Below, piece by piece: positions 1-6,945 of a DNA stretch of 64,000 bases. The translations under genes were made by a program, and so were the position numbers. The stretch covers positions 1-64,000 of the forward strand of contig NZ_QWVS01000033.1 in the NCBI RefSeq assembly GCF_003570725.1. Direction: 5' to 3'. Positions within the stretch are counted from its first letter, which is position 1. Every line of letters starts with the position of its first letter. Below the pieces are notes generated by a model, which was not told the origin of the DNA, searched no databases, and saw nothing but the letters and a program-made list of their open reading frames with translations. Source of the stretch: Peribacillus asahii (GTDB lineage Bacteria > Bacillota > Bacilli > Bacillales > DSM-1321).

Positions 1-334
1 ACGAAACGTAGTGGAGTAGGTGGGGGTAGTTCAACAAACAGCCAGTGATTATGCAAAGCAGTCACAATAATTCCATGCTTTCGAAGCTGACCAGGAACGG
101 ATTAATTTCTTCTTCTAATAGGACGGTCTCGCCTAAACATAAGGCCCTTCCATCTCTATCTATGTTTTCAAATGAAAAAGCTTGTGGAATGAACATAAAG
201 GATTCGGCTTTTCTGCCTAATACTACTGGATGAATATTCGTTCTTGAACGAGTCGCTAAACAAACACCATTAACAACACTAGCGGTTGAATCGAGAATCT
301 CCGCGAATTCTTCACAAAGATCAGATGGATTCAT
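1..334 (-). pseudogene. DUF1259 family protein, frameshifted and cut by window edge
   Basis: Reading from 334 on the minus strand gives about 85 residues with DUF1259 hallmarks: a Cys near the start of the domain, VVNGVC, a GRKAESFMFIP stretch, FSFENIDRDGRALCLGE and EEINPF. This frame stops at 62. The family's next block, HGIIVTALHNHWLF, is encoded directly downstream but in another frame (about 85 down to 45), so a base was lost or gained near 85-90. The following PHLLHYVS-like block is back in the first frame at about 35-1, implying a second, compensating shift. Function of the family is unknown. Either a decayed gene or sequencing error; two shifts favour decay. Confidence 0.72.
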
Positions 335-627
335 TCCGGAACTTTCCGTGTAAAATACATCTCCTCATCTTTATTGGTAATTCAGGTTGGAAGGGAGGGC
401 AATTCCACCAATTAGCTGAATTGAAAAAGAATAATCCATCCTCCTAAAAACTCAAACCATATAAAGCAATGTATGTATTCAAACTTTAGAGGTATAGACC
501 TTTACCTAATTATAGATTTTGATTCAGCAAAATTAACTAGTATAAGCCCGTATTTACTATGGATAAGCTCTTTAAAAACTAATTTTCATAAGCTGTAAAG
601 AATAAATAGGAAGAAGAGGTGAACTTA

Positions 628-990
628 ATGCAACCTGGTCAATCGCCTTCTACATCTGTACCTTGGGAACAGTGGCATCAGCAGAACCCTCACGGTACTT
701 GGCAACAATGGAATCAACACCATCAACAACCTCAACATCATCAACAACACCAATCACATCAACACCATCAACAATATCAACAACACCAACAACCTCAGCA
801 TCATCATCCTTACGTACCTTGGCAGCAATGGCATCAGCACCATCCTCATGGTACTTGGCAACAATGGCATCAGCAATATCAACAACCTCAGCACCATCAT
901 CCTTACGTACCTTGGCAGCAGTGGCATCAACAACACCCTCACGGTACTTGGCAACAGTGGCACCAAATGTATCCGAATAGAGAATGGTAA
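628..990 (+). CDS. His/Gln/Trp-rich repeat protein, possible spore coat protein
   Basis: A 120-residue low-complexity protein made mostly of His, Gln, Trp and Pro. A 20-residue module of the form VPWxQWHQxxPHGTWQQWxQ occurs three times (residues about 11-30, 63-82, 93-112), joined by Gln/His runs. No signal peptide or membrane segment. I chose ATG 628 because the purine-rich ribosome site at 608-618 is well spaced from it and abuts the in-frame GTG at 619. It is followed by a good terminator. Family not recognised. Composition recalls morphogenetic spore-coat or metal-binding proteins of bacilli, but that is inference only. Confidence 0.6.
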   Translation: MQPGQSPSTSVPWEQWHQQNPHGTWQQWNQHHQQPQHHQQHQSHQHHQQYQQHQQPQHHHPYVPWQQWHQHHPHGTWQQWHQQYQQPQHHHPYVPWQQWHQQHPHGTWQQWHQMYPNREW

Positions 991-1116
991 CTGATACAGA
1001 GTAGAGGTTGAGGTGAAATACTTATCTCTTCTTTAATTAAAAGATAAACATCGTTCGAAAAGAATCAAACAGTAAAGAAGAAATGATTGGACGCTTACTC
1101 TTAGGCGACAGCAACC

Positions 1117-1155
1117 AAAAAAGGATTGAGTGATTTTGACCTCAATCCTTTTTTT
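1117..1155 (+). terminator. Rho-independent terminator of the His-rich gene
   Basis: Stem AAGGATTGAG / CTCAATCCTT with a 10-base loop, followed by seven T. It lies 127 bases after the stop codon at 990. Confidence 0.85.
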
Positions 1156-1507
1156 GGTGTGTTAAAAGGAAGCTCATCTGACATATGTATTTGTTTGTTT
1201 AAATTAGAGATGTGCATTCTTTTAGTTTGTTATCTTTAAATGTTAGTTATTTTATATAGTTAATATTGTATTTATAGGTAATTTGATTTGAGTTTATAGG
1301 ACTATTTACCTTATTATAGGATTAAACTCATAATTAATTTGCGGTGTACAACAAAAGATATTGTAATATATAATGGGTCAATGCAATTCTAGAAAATAGA
1401 TTGCATTAGGTTTGGATTTATTCATTTAAAGGATGGCACAGTAAGTTAAGATTCATCATTTTGAGTTTAAGATAAAACGTGAAGCACCATAGAGGAGAGT
1501 CTAGTAG
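1156..1507. other. Intergenic region, AT-rich
   Basis: No open reading frame of note. A possible sigma-A promoter, TTGCGG at 1339-1344 and TGTAAT at 1362-1367 with 17-base spacing, points toward the GGDEF-EAL gene; match is moderate. Nothing else seen. Confidence 0.35.
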
Positions 1508-3187
1508 ATGGTTCAACTATTAAGTAGCTTGACAATGTTATCAGTGCATACATATATGAAAGAGATTTTCTCAGTAGACGCGATTGCGGGCATGTTAACG
1601 AGTCTCGCTTATTTCTCGATACCTATAACTATGATAGTTTTCATGAAGAAAAGGCGAAATTTTGAGTTTAGATGGATGTTTAGTTTTTTCATATTGTTTA
1701 TTATGCTATGTGGAACCGGGCACTTGATGCATGTTATCAAGTACCTGAATCCACCTAAAGCTTTCTATATAGTAGATAATATACTAAACGCATTAACTGC
1801 TGCAGTATCAATATTAACAGCTATATTACTTTGGAGAATCATTCCCAAACTACTAACAATACCAAGTCCTGCTGAATTGGAGAAAGCAAACAAAGAAATT
1901 CTTCATTTAGCTCATTATGATACGCTGACTGGTTTAGTTAATCGCAATTATTTTAATATCCTAATAGAGAAAGCTATTAGCGAAGCGAAGAAAAACCAGT
2001 ATCGGTTAGCCATAGTATTTATGGATCTTGATCGATTTAAAGTAATCAATGATACATATGGACATGGAGTTGGTGATCTTCTCCTTCAACAAGTTTCTAA
2101 AAGAATCGTAAGCAGCGTTAGAGAAGGAGATATCGTCTCTAGACAAGGCGGCGATGAATTTATCTTATTACTTCGAGATATTTCCTGTGTTGAAATGGGA
2201 AAAATAATGAAGCGAATCACCCAGTCTCTATCTTCCTCTTTTATATTAGAGGGAAATGAAATTCACTGTACTCCGAGTGTAGGAATCAGTTGTTTTCCGT
2301 CGGATGGAACGGATGCGGAGACATTAATTAAGTACGCGGATCTGGCGATGTACAAAGCAAAGGAAAAAGGGAAAAATAATTATCAATTTTTCAATAGAGA
2401 AATGAATGAAGAAATTTTAAAAAAGTTAGTATTAGAAAATCAATTAAGAAAAGCAATCGAAGAACAACAATTCCAAATATATTATCAACCACTGTTAGAT
2501 TTGAGAACCAATCGAATCGTATCAACGGAAGCATTAATTCGCTGGGAGCATCCGGAAAAAGGATTTATTTCCCCTGCGGATTTTATTCCTTTAGCTGAGG
2601 AAACTGGTTTAATTTTACCTATCGGTGAATGGGTTTTAAATGAAGCGTGTAAGCAAACTAGCATGTGGCGAGATCAAGGGTTTGATCTTTCGATTTCCGT
2701 TAATTTATCTAATCGACAGCTTATGAACGAAAATATTGTAGAAACGATTAAAACAGCGCTGCGTCATCACCAACTTGACCCTAAACATTTAATTTTAGAA
2801 ATTACGGAAAGTATGGCCATCATAAACTTGGCAGATACGCTTCATAAACTAAAGCAGTTACGGGATTTTGGGGTACATATAGCGTTAGATGATTTTGGAA
2901 CAGGATACTCTTCGCTTAGTTATTTAAGTATGCTTCCAATCACATCTGTTAAGATTGATAAATCCTTTATCGATGACATTAATAATAGAATGAAAAAGGA
3001 AATTGTCAAATCCATCACGAACATTGCCCACAGCATAGGTCTAAAAGTAGTAGCTGAAGGGGTTGAAGATGAACAACAATTTACTACCATTCGTTCTCTT
3101 GGCTTGGAAAGGGTACAAGGCTATTATTTGAGTCCGCCGCTTCCTGCAGATGAGGTGGAAGAAAAGGTTTTAGCAGTGAAAGTTTAG
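1508..3187 (+). CDS. Membrane GGDEF-EAL protein with ethylene-receptor-like sensor
   Basis: Bifunctional-type cyclic-di-GMP protein of 559 residues. Residues about 27-113 form three membrane helices resembling the ethylene-binding domain of ETR1: AYFSIP (Tyr35, Pro39), then LCGTGHL with Cys68 and His72 in the C-x3-H spacing of the plant Cu(I) ligands, ending with an IIPKLL segment. The Asp equivalent to ETR1 Asp25 appears replaced by Gly28. GGDEF is intact at 214-218, so cyclase activity is possible; EAL at 341-343, an acidic pair at 461-462 and DDFGTGYSSL suggest an active phosphodiesterase. Ribosome site GAGGAG lies before ATG 1508. Monocistronic. Ligand is inferred, not shown. Confidence 0.85.
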   Translation: MVQLLSSLTMLSVHTYMKEIFSVDAIAGMLTSLAYFSIPITMIVFMKKRRNFEFRWMFSFFILFIMLCGTGHLMHVIKYLNPPKAFYIVDNILNALTAAVSILTAILLWRIIPKLLTIPSPAELEKANKEILHLAHYDTLTGLVNRNYFNILIEKAISEAKKNQYRLAIVFMDLDRFKVINDTYGHGVGDLLLQQVSKRIVSSVREGDIVSRQGGDEFILLLRDISCVEMGKIMKRITQSLSSSFILEGNEIHCTPSVGISCFPSDGTDAETLIKYADLAMYKAKEKGKNNYQFFNREMNEEILKKLVLENQLRKAIEEQQFQIYYQPLLDLRTNRIVSTEALIRWEHPEKGFISPADFIPLAEETGLILPIGEWVLNEACKQTSMWRDQGFDLSISVNLSNRQLMNENIVETIKTALRHHQLDPKHLILEITESMAIINLADTLHKLKQLRDFGVHIALDDFGTGYSSLSYLSMLPITSVKIDKSFIDDINNRMKKEIVKSITNIAHSIGLKVVAEGVEDEQQFTTIRSLGLERVQGYYLSPPLPADEVEEKVLAVKV

Positions 3188-3257
3188 ACAAAAGAATATT
3201 GTTGTTTTTCTAATGACGACGGGGAGATCGCATGTAGAAAAGCGGGATAAAATACGA

Positions 3258-3308
3258 AAGAGAACTTTTCTTTTTACTTTTGATGAGTAGAAAGGAAAGT
3301 TCTCTTCT
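3258..3308. terminator. Probable bidirectional terminator
   Basis: Inverted repeat AGAGAACTTT / AAAGTTCTCT separated by about 25 bases with T- and A-rich flanks, between the convergent genes ending at 3187 and 3325. Confidence 0.6.
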
Positions 3309-3324
3309 TATATAATTCTCTTAT

Positions 3325-3597
3325 TTAGATACATTGGAGGATATTATGCTCCTTTAAATGATTTTTTAATTTAAACATAATCGTGTTATAAGCCTCGTGC
3401 TTATAGCTGTATAAAAGAGCCGTTTTTAAATTATAGCCGTTGAAGAAGAAATCGATTTGTTTTTGTACATAGCGTGCAATTTGTTCTTGGTAAAATAACT
3501 TTCTGTATTGAATTTTCTCAATAATGTCATCTGTTAGGGAAAAGATAAAATCCAGAATGGAGGATTCCATGCTGCCACAATATTCGTTCACTGTCAT
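3325..3597 (-). CDS. Small hypothetical protein
   Basis: A 90-residue protein with no recognised family. It is rich in aromatic residues and Lys (RKLFYQEQ, QIDFFFNGYN, ALLYSYKHEAY) and looks helical and soluble; one Cys near the N-terminus and one near the C-terminus. I start it at the ATG at 3597, because AGAGGGGG lies eight bases upstream of that codon; the longer reading to 3621 would place the ribosome site inside the gene. A perfect 13-base inverted repeat lies about 30 bases upstream and is probably its operator. Confidence 0.6.
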   Translation of the reverse strand: MTVNEYCGSMESSILDFIFSLTDDIIEKIQYRKLFYQEQIARYVQKQIDFFFNGYNLKTALLYSYKHEAYNTIMFKLKNHLKEHNILQCI

Positions 3598-3627
3598 AAT
3601 ATATACCCCCTCTTTTGTCAATGGTTT

Positions 3628-3655
3628 AATGTAAATTTTACCTAAAATTTACATT
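3628..3655. promoter_or_regulatory. Perfect 13-bp inverted repeat, operator-like
   Basis: AATGTAAATTTTA and its exact reverse complement are separated by CC. It sits just upstream of the small gene starting at 3597 (minus). There is no T-run and the base content is AT-rich, so an operator is likelier than a terminator. The binding factor is unknown. Confidence 0.6.
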
Positions 3656-3852
3656 GGATTAATAATCAATATTATAATCTAGAGGTTATGAAGTCAATGT
3701 TTTCGGCAAGAATAGTCAATTTTAGATAAAAAACAACGCAGTTGCTTAATCTCTATAGAAAAGTGCAAGATGACTTTCTCACACCCATGATAAAGAGGAA
3801 TATTATTTGCTTATTAAGAAAATATATGGTTTCTGTTAATTCGCTCCTTTAA

Positions 3853-4062
3853 AGTTTTTTATGCTGCAATTTTGATGACATCGTAGAAGAAAAGCCTATT
3901 AAAAGAGGGGATGTACATGTTTTTTCCTACTATATTATTAAAAGTGAATGTGGAGAAAAATATCACGTGTATGTTACTTTCACAAGATATGATCTAAAAC
4001 AAATAGCGTTTAAACCGGATAACGAGATCACTTGTCTAACTTGTAAACGGTTCGTTCGTTAA
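3853..4062 (+). pseudogene. Broken small ORF with CxC/CxxC zinc-ribbon look
   Basis: One frame runs from a stop at 3850-3852 to TAA at 4060-4062 without a usable start codon. It encodes KSECGEKYHVYVTF, then KPDNEITCLTCKRFVR, which reads like a genuine C-terminus with a Cys pair. A good ribosome site (AGAGGGG, 3904-3910) and ATG 3911 lie in another frame; one extra T in the T6 run at 3919-3924 would join them into a product of about 50 residues. Family not recognised. Probably a gene remnant with an indel in a homopolymer; low certainty. Confidence 0.35.
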
Positions 4063-4264
4063 GGGTGGGGTTCTCCCATCTTTCTAACTCCTTTGTTCCA
4101 ACTTCTTTTTTCCCGCAATTAGTAAGTAAATGTCTTGTCTTCCTTTTTTGATACAGGAGTACCCCTATGGAGAGAAAAATTTGATTATATTGGAACTATA
4201 TATTTGGTTAATGAGGTGGGAATTATGATGGGGTTGAAGTATATAAGAAGCGAGATTATAGTGA

Positions 4265-4487
4265 ATGGTATTAGATACTGATTCTACAAGAGTGTACACA
4301 ACCAAATATGTTGAAATTGGTATGACGAAGAAAGAAGGTGTTAAACACACAATGGGGAGCACCAGACGATAAAAATATCACGATTGATAGCTGGGGCATA
4401 TGGGAACAGTGGATTTACTACTATGGTGAATATGATGCACAGTATTTATATTTTTCAAATGGTAAGTTAGTTTCGATTGATTTGTAG
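4265..4487 (+). pseudogene. Frameshifted SmpA/OmlA-like repeat protein remnant
   Basis: From ATG 4265 one frame gives KYVEIGMTKKE; one base further (extra G near 4335-4340) another frame continues VLNTQWGAPDD, EQWIYYY, YLYFSNGKLVSIDL and stops at 4487. Joined, this is the pattern GMTKxEVLxxWGxPD...EQWVY...NYLYFxxGKLxSI of a small exported BamE/SmpA-like domain. The N-terminal signal region is missing. It lies just before the defence-type island. Probably decayed; an assembly error is the alternative. Confidence 0.5.
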
Positions 4488-4499
4488 AAGAAGGTGAAG

Positions 4500-4540
4500 A
4501 GTGTATTTTCGAGTGATTTTACTTGGAAATGCACTTTTTT
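4500..4540 (+). terminator. Terminator
   Basis: Imperfect stem AGTGTATTTTC / GAAATGCACT with G-U pairing followed by six T, shortly after the remnant ending at 4487. Confidence 0.5.
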
Positions 4541-4657
4541 GTTTTGAATTATAAATGATTAATATTTCCTTACTGTAAGTTCTCGTGCCGTTATGATTCT
4601 TTACTTAAAATAAAGGCATAATAAAAAGTAAAATTCTTCATAAAAAGGGTGAGTGGT

Positions 4658-6454
4658 TTGTCGAATTATATTGTAAATAATAGTACAGTTGAATCTATTA
4701 TTAGCTGGATAAAAAATAAAATGATTGCTATACCGGAAATACAGCGACCGTTTGTTTGGGATGCCACGAAGGTTAGAGATTTAATGGATTCTCTTTATAA
4801 GAACTATCCAGTGGGTTACATTATTACTTGGCAGAACCCAGATACGAAGCTTAAGGACGGCTCCATTTCTATGGGCAAAAAGATTTTAATTGATGGTCAG
4901 CAGCGTATTACAGCTGTAACAGCAGCTATAACTGGTCAAGAAGTGGTTGATTCCAATTATAAGAAAAAAAGAATTCGTATTGCTTTTAACCCCATAGAAG
5001 AGAAATTTGAGGTTACAAACCCTGCGATTTTAAAAAATCCAAAATGGATTCCGGATATTGCAGAAGTATTTTCCATAGATTTTAATTCATTTAGTTATAT
5101 TAATGAATATTGCGAAAAAAATTTTGAAATAGATCAAAATGAAATGAATCGTGTTTTACAAAAGTTAATGCAAATTAAGTATAGCAGTATCGGGATGATT
5201 GAACTTTCACACGAATTAGATATTGAAACTGTAACGGAAATTTTCATTCGTATCAATTCAGCAGGTGTTGTTTTGAGTCAAGCTGACTTTGCTATGTCTA
5301 AAATTACTGTTAATGAAACTTACGATGGTCCAGTCATTCGTAAGACAATTGATTATTTTTGTCACTTGATGAAAAATCCTTCTGATTATTCCAATATTGA
5401 AAATAACGATACATCTTTTGCTTCAACGGATCATTTTCAAAAAATAAAATGGGTAAAGAATTATCATTCTTCTATTTATGAGCCAAGCTACTCTGATTTA
5501 ATAAGAGTAGCATTTACCTTTAAGTTTCTCAGAGGGAAACTGTCTAATCTAGTTAGTTTATTATCAGGGCGTGATTTTGAGACACGTGAATATAAAGAGG
5601 AGATCATTACTTCTTCGTTTAAGTCTTTAAATGATGGCGTTTTGGCCTTTATAAATGAAACAAATTTTAAAAGGTTTGTGATGATTGTAAAATCAGCAGG
5701 TATTATTACACCACAACTTATCCGTTCTAAAAATGCCTTGAATTTCGCCTATACACTTTTTCTGTTATTAAGAGAAAAAGAAATAGATGGAAGTGAAATT
5801 AATCGAATTGTTCGTAAATGGCTCGTTCTATCTGTGTTAACGGAACGCTATTCAGCATCTCCTGAAACCATGTTTGAATTTGACATTCGTCGATTTAATA
5901 ATGCAATCACTCCTGATGAATATCTTAAAAGTATTGAGGCTGGAGAACTTTCTGATGCGTATTGGAATAATATTTTGGTGACCAATTTAAATACTTCTGT
6001 GAAGAGCAGTCCATATTTCAATTTGTTTATAATGGCTCAAGTTTATGATAAAGATGATGCCTTTCTGTCAAAATCCATTAAAGTTAGCCACCTTATAGAA
6101 GAACGAGGTGATGTTCATCATATCTTCCCTAAAAAATACTTACAAAAAAACGGGATCAATAATCGGGGAATATATAATCAAATTGCAAATTATGTGTACA
6201 CTGAACAGATTGTTAATCTTGCTATAAAGGACAAGGCACCGTCTGTTTATATGGCTCAAGTAAAACAACAGTGTGAAAATAAAGAAGGAGTAATCGGAGA
6301 AATTAAAGATCTGAATGAATTAAAATATAACATGGAAATGAACTGTATTCCAGAGTCTTTATTTACCCTCGAGTATTCGAATTACAACGCATTTTTACAA
6401 GAAAGAAGACAACTAATGGCTAATAAAATTCGCCGTTTTTATGAAAAATTATAA
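4658..6454 (+). CDS. DUF262/DUF1524 protein, GmrSD-like nuclease candidate
   Basis: About 600 residues. The N-terminal DUF262 (ParB-like) domain has IPEIQRPFVW and the nucleotide-site motif DGQQR near residues 25-85 (counted from GTG 4649). The C-terminal part has DVHHIFPKKYL at about 488-498 followed by an Asn-rich helix, an HNH-type DUF1524 nuclease site. This is the arrangement of GmrSD type IV restriction enzymes, which cut modified phage DNA, and related DUF262 proteins. TTG 4658 is favoured because AAAGGGTGA precedes it; GTG 4649 is the longer option. It has its own terminator and heads the island that runs to 13.4 kb. Substrate cannot be told. Confidence 0.82.
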   Translation: MSNYIVNNSTVESIISWIKNKMIAIPEIQRPFVWDATKVRDLMDSLYKNYPVGYIITWQNPDTKLKDGSISMGKKILIDGQQRITAVTAAITGQEVVDSNYKKKRIRIAFNPIEEKFEVTNPAILKNPKWIPDIAEVFSIDFNSFSYINEYCEKNFEIDQNEMNRVLQKLMQIKYSSIGMIELSHELDIETVTEIFIRINSAGVVLSQADFAMSKITVNETYDGPVIRKTIDYFCHLMKNPSDYSNIENNDTSFASTDHFQKIKWVKNYHSSIYEPSYSDLIRVAFTFKFLRGKLSNLVSLLSGRDFETREYKEEIITSSFKSLNDGVLAFINETNFKRFVMIVKSAGIITPQLIRSKNALNFAYTLFLLLREKEIDGSEINRIVRKWLVLSVLTERYSASPETMFEFDIRRFNNAITPDEYLKSIEAGELSDAYWNNILVTNLNTSVKSSPYFNLFIMAQVYDKDDAFLSKSIKVSHLIEERGDVHHIFPKKYLQKNGINNRGIYNQIANYVYTEQIVNLAIKDKAPSVYMAQVKQQCENKEGVIGEIKDLNELKYNMEMNCIPESLFTLEYSNYNAFLQERRQLMANKIRRFYEKL

Positions 6455-6470
6455 ATTTTATAATCATGTA

Positions 6471-6528
6471 GTTGCCTATAAAGCAAACAGTGTCTAACGC
6501 TATTCGCTTTATAGGTGGCTGATTTTTT
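6471..6528 (+). terminator. Terminator after the DUF262 gene
   Basis: Stem GCCTATAAAGC / GCTTTATAGGTGGC with a 21-base loop, followed by TGATTTTTT. Confidence 0.75.
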
Positions 6529-6619
6529 GGAATTTAAACTCTTTATATTATCCATATTTCTATTGTGTTTGATAGTATAAAATCAACTACAATTTTTCAT
6601 TTACCAAGGAGGATCTATC

Positions 6620-6943
6620 ATGCCAATCCACAATAAACTAGTCCGAGATCGAATTCCTGAGATTATTGAATCGGCAAGTAAAAAGTTTTCAACGCGTATT
6701 TTAAATGAAGAAGAATACATAACCGAATTAAAAAAGAAGAGTTTTGAAGAGCTGCAAGAGTATATGGAGGCGGCTAATAATAGTGATGCTATTGAGGAAC
6801 TAGCAGATTTATTAGAAATTATGCATGCTTTAGCGGAATGTCATGGCTCATCAATTGAAGAAGTGGAAAGAGTACGTCAAGAGAAAGCAGCAAAGCGCGG
6901 TGGCTTTAGGGAGAAAATCTTTCTAATACAGGTTGAAGATTAA
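6620..6943 (+). CDS. MazG/HisE-like nucleoside triphosphate pyrophosphohydrolase
   Basis: A 107-residue all-alpha NTP pyrophosphohydrolase-like protein. It begins with NKLVRDRIPEII, typical of the phosphoribosyl-ATP pyrophosphohydrolase-like branch, and carries the metal site as E44-x2-E47 and E60-x2-D63. Such enzymes split NTPs or dNTPs to monophosphate and pyrophosphate. An excellent ribosome site (AAGGAGG) precedes ATG 6620. The helicase gene starts two bases after its stop, so the two are translationally coupled and probably act together. No his genes are nearby, which argues against a role in histidine synthesis. Confidence 0.8.
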   Translation: MPIHNKLVRDRIPEIIESASKKFSTRILNEEEYITELKKKSFEELQEYMEAANNSDAIEELADLLEIMHALAECHGSSIEEVERVRQEKAAKRGGFREKIFLIQVED

Positions 6944-6945
6944 GA

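Noticed and set aside
570-600. Sigma-K type promoter for the His-rich gene
   Set aside because: A CATA-n3-T element is present at 587, but no AC box at the proper distance.
754-966. Minus-strand Leu/Met-rich frame
   Set aside because: Antisense of the same repeats; the sequence is just repeat complement.
663-980. Ser/Thr-rich frame of 105 codons inside the His-rich gene
   Set aside because: It is a frame shadow of the CAN/CAT-type repeats, with no ribosome site; the His/Gln/Trp frame has one.
4165-4362. 65-codon minus-strand frame
   Set aside because: It lies opposite a recognisable broken SmpA-like frame and has no ribosome site.
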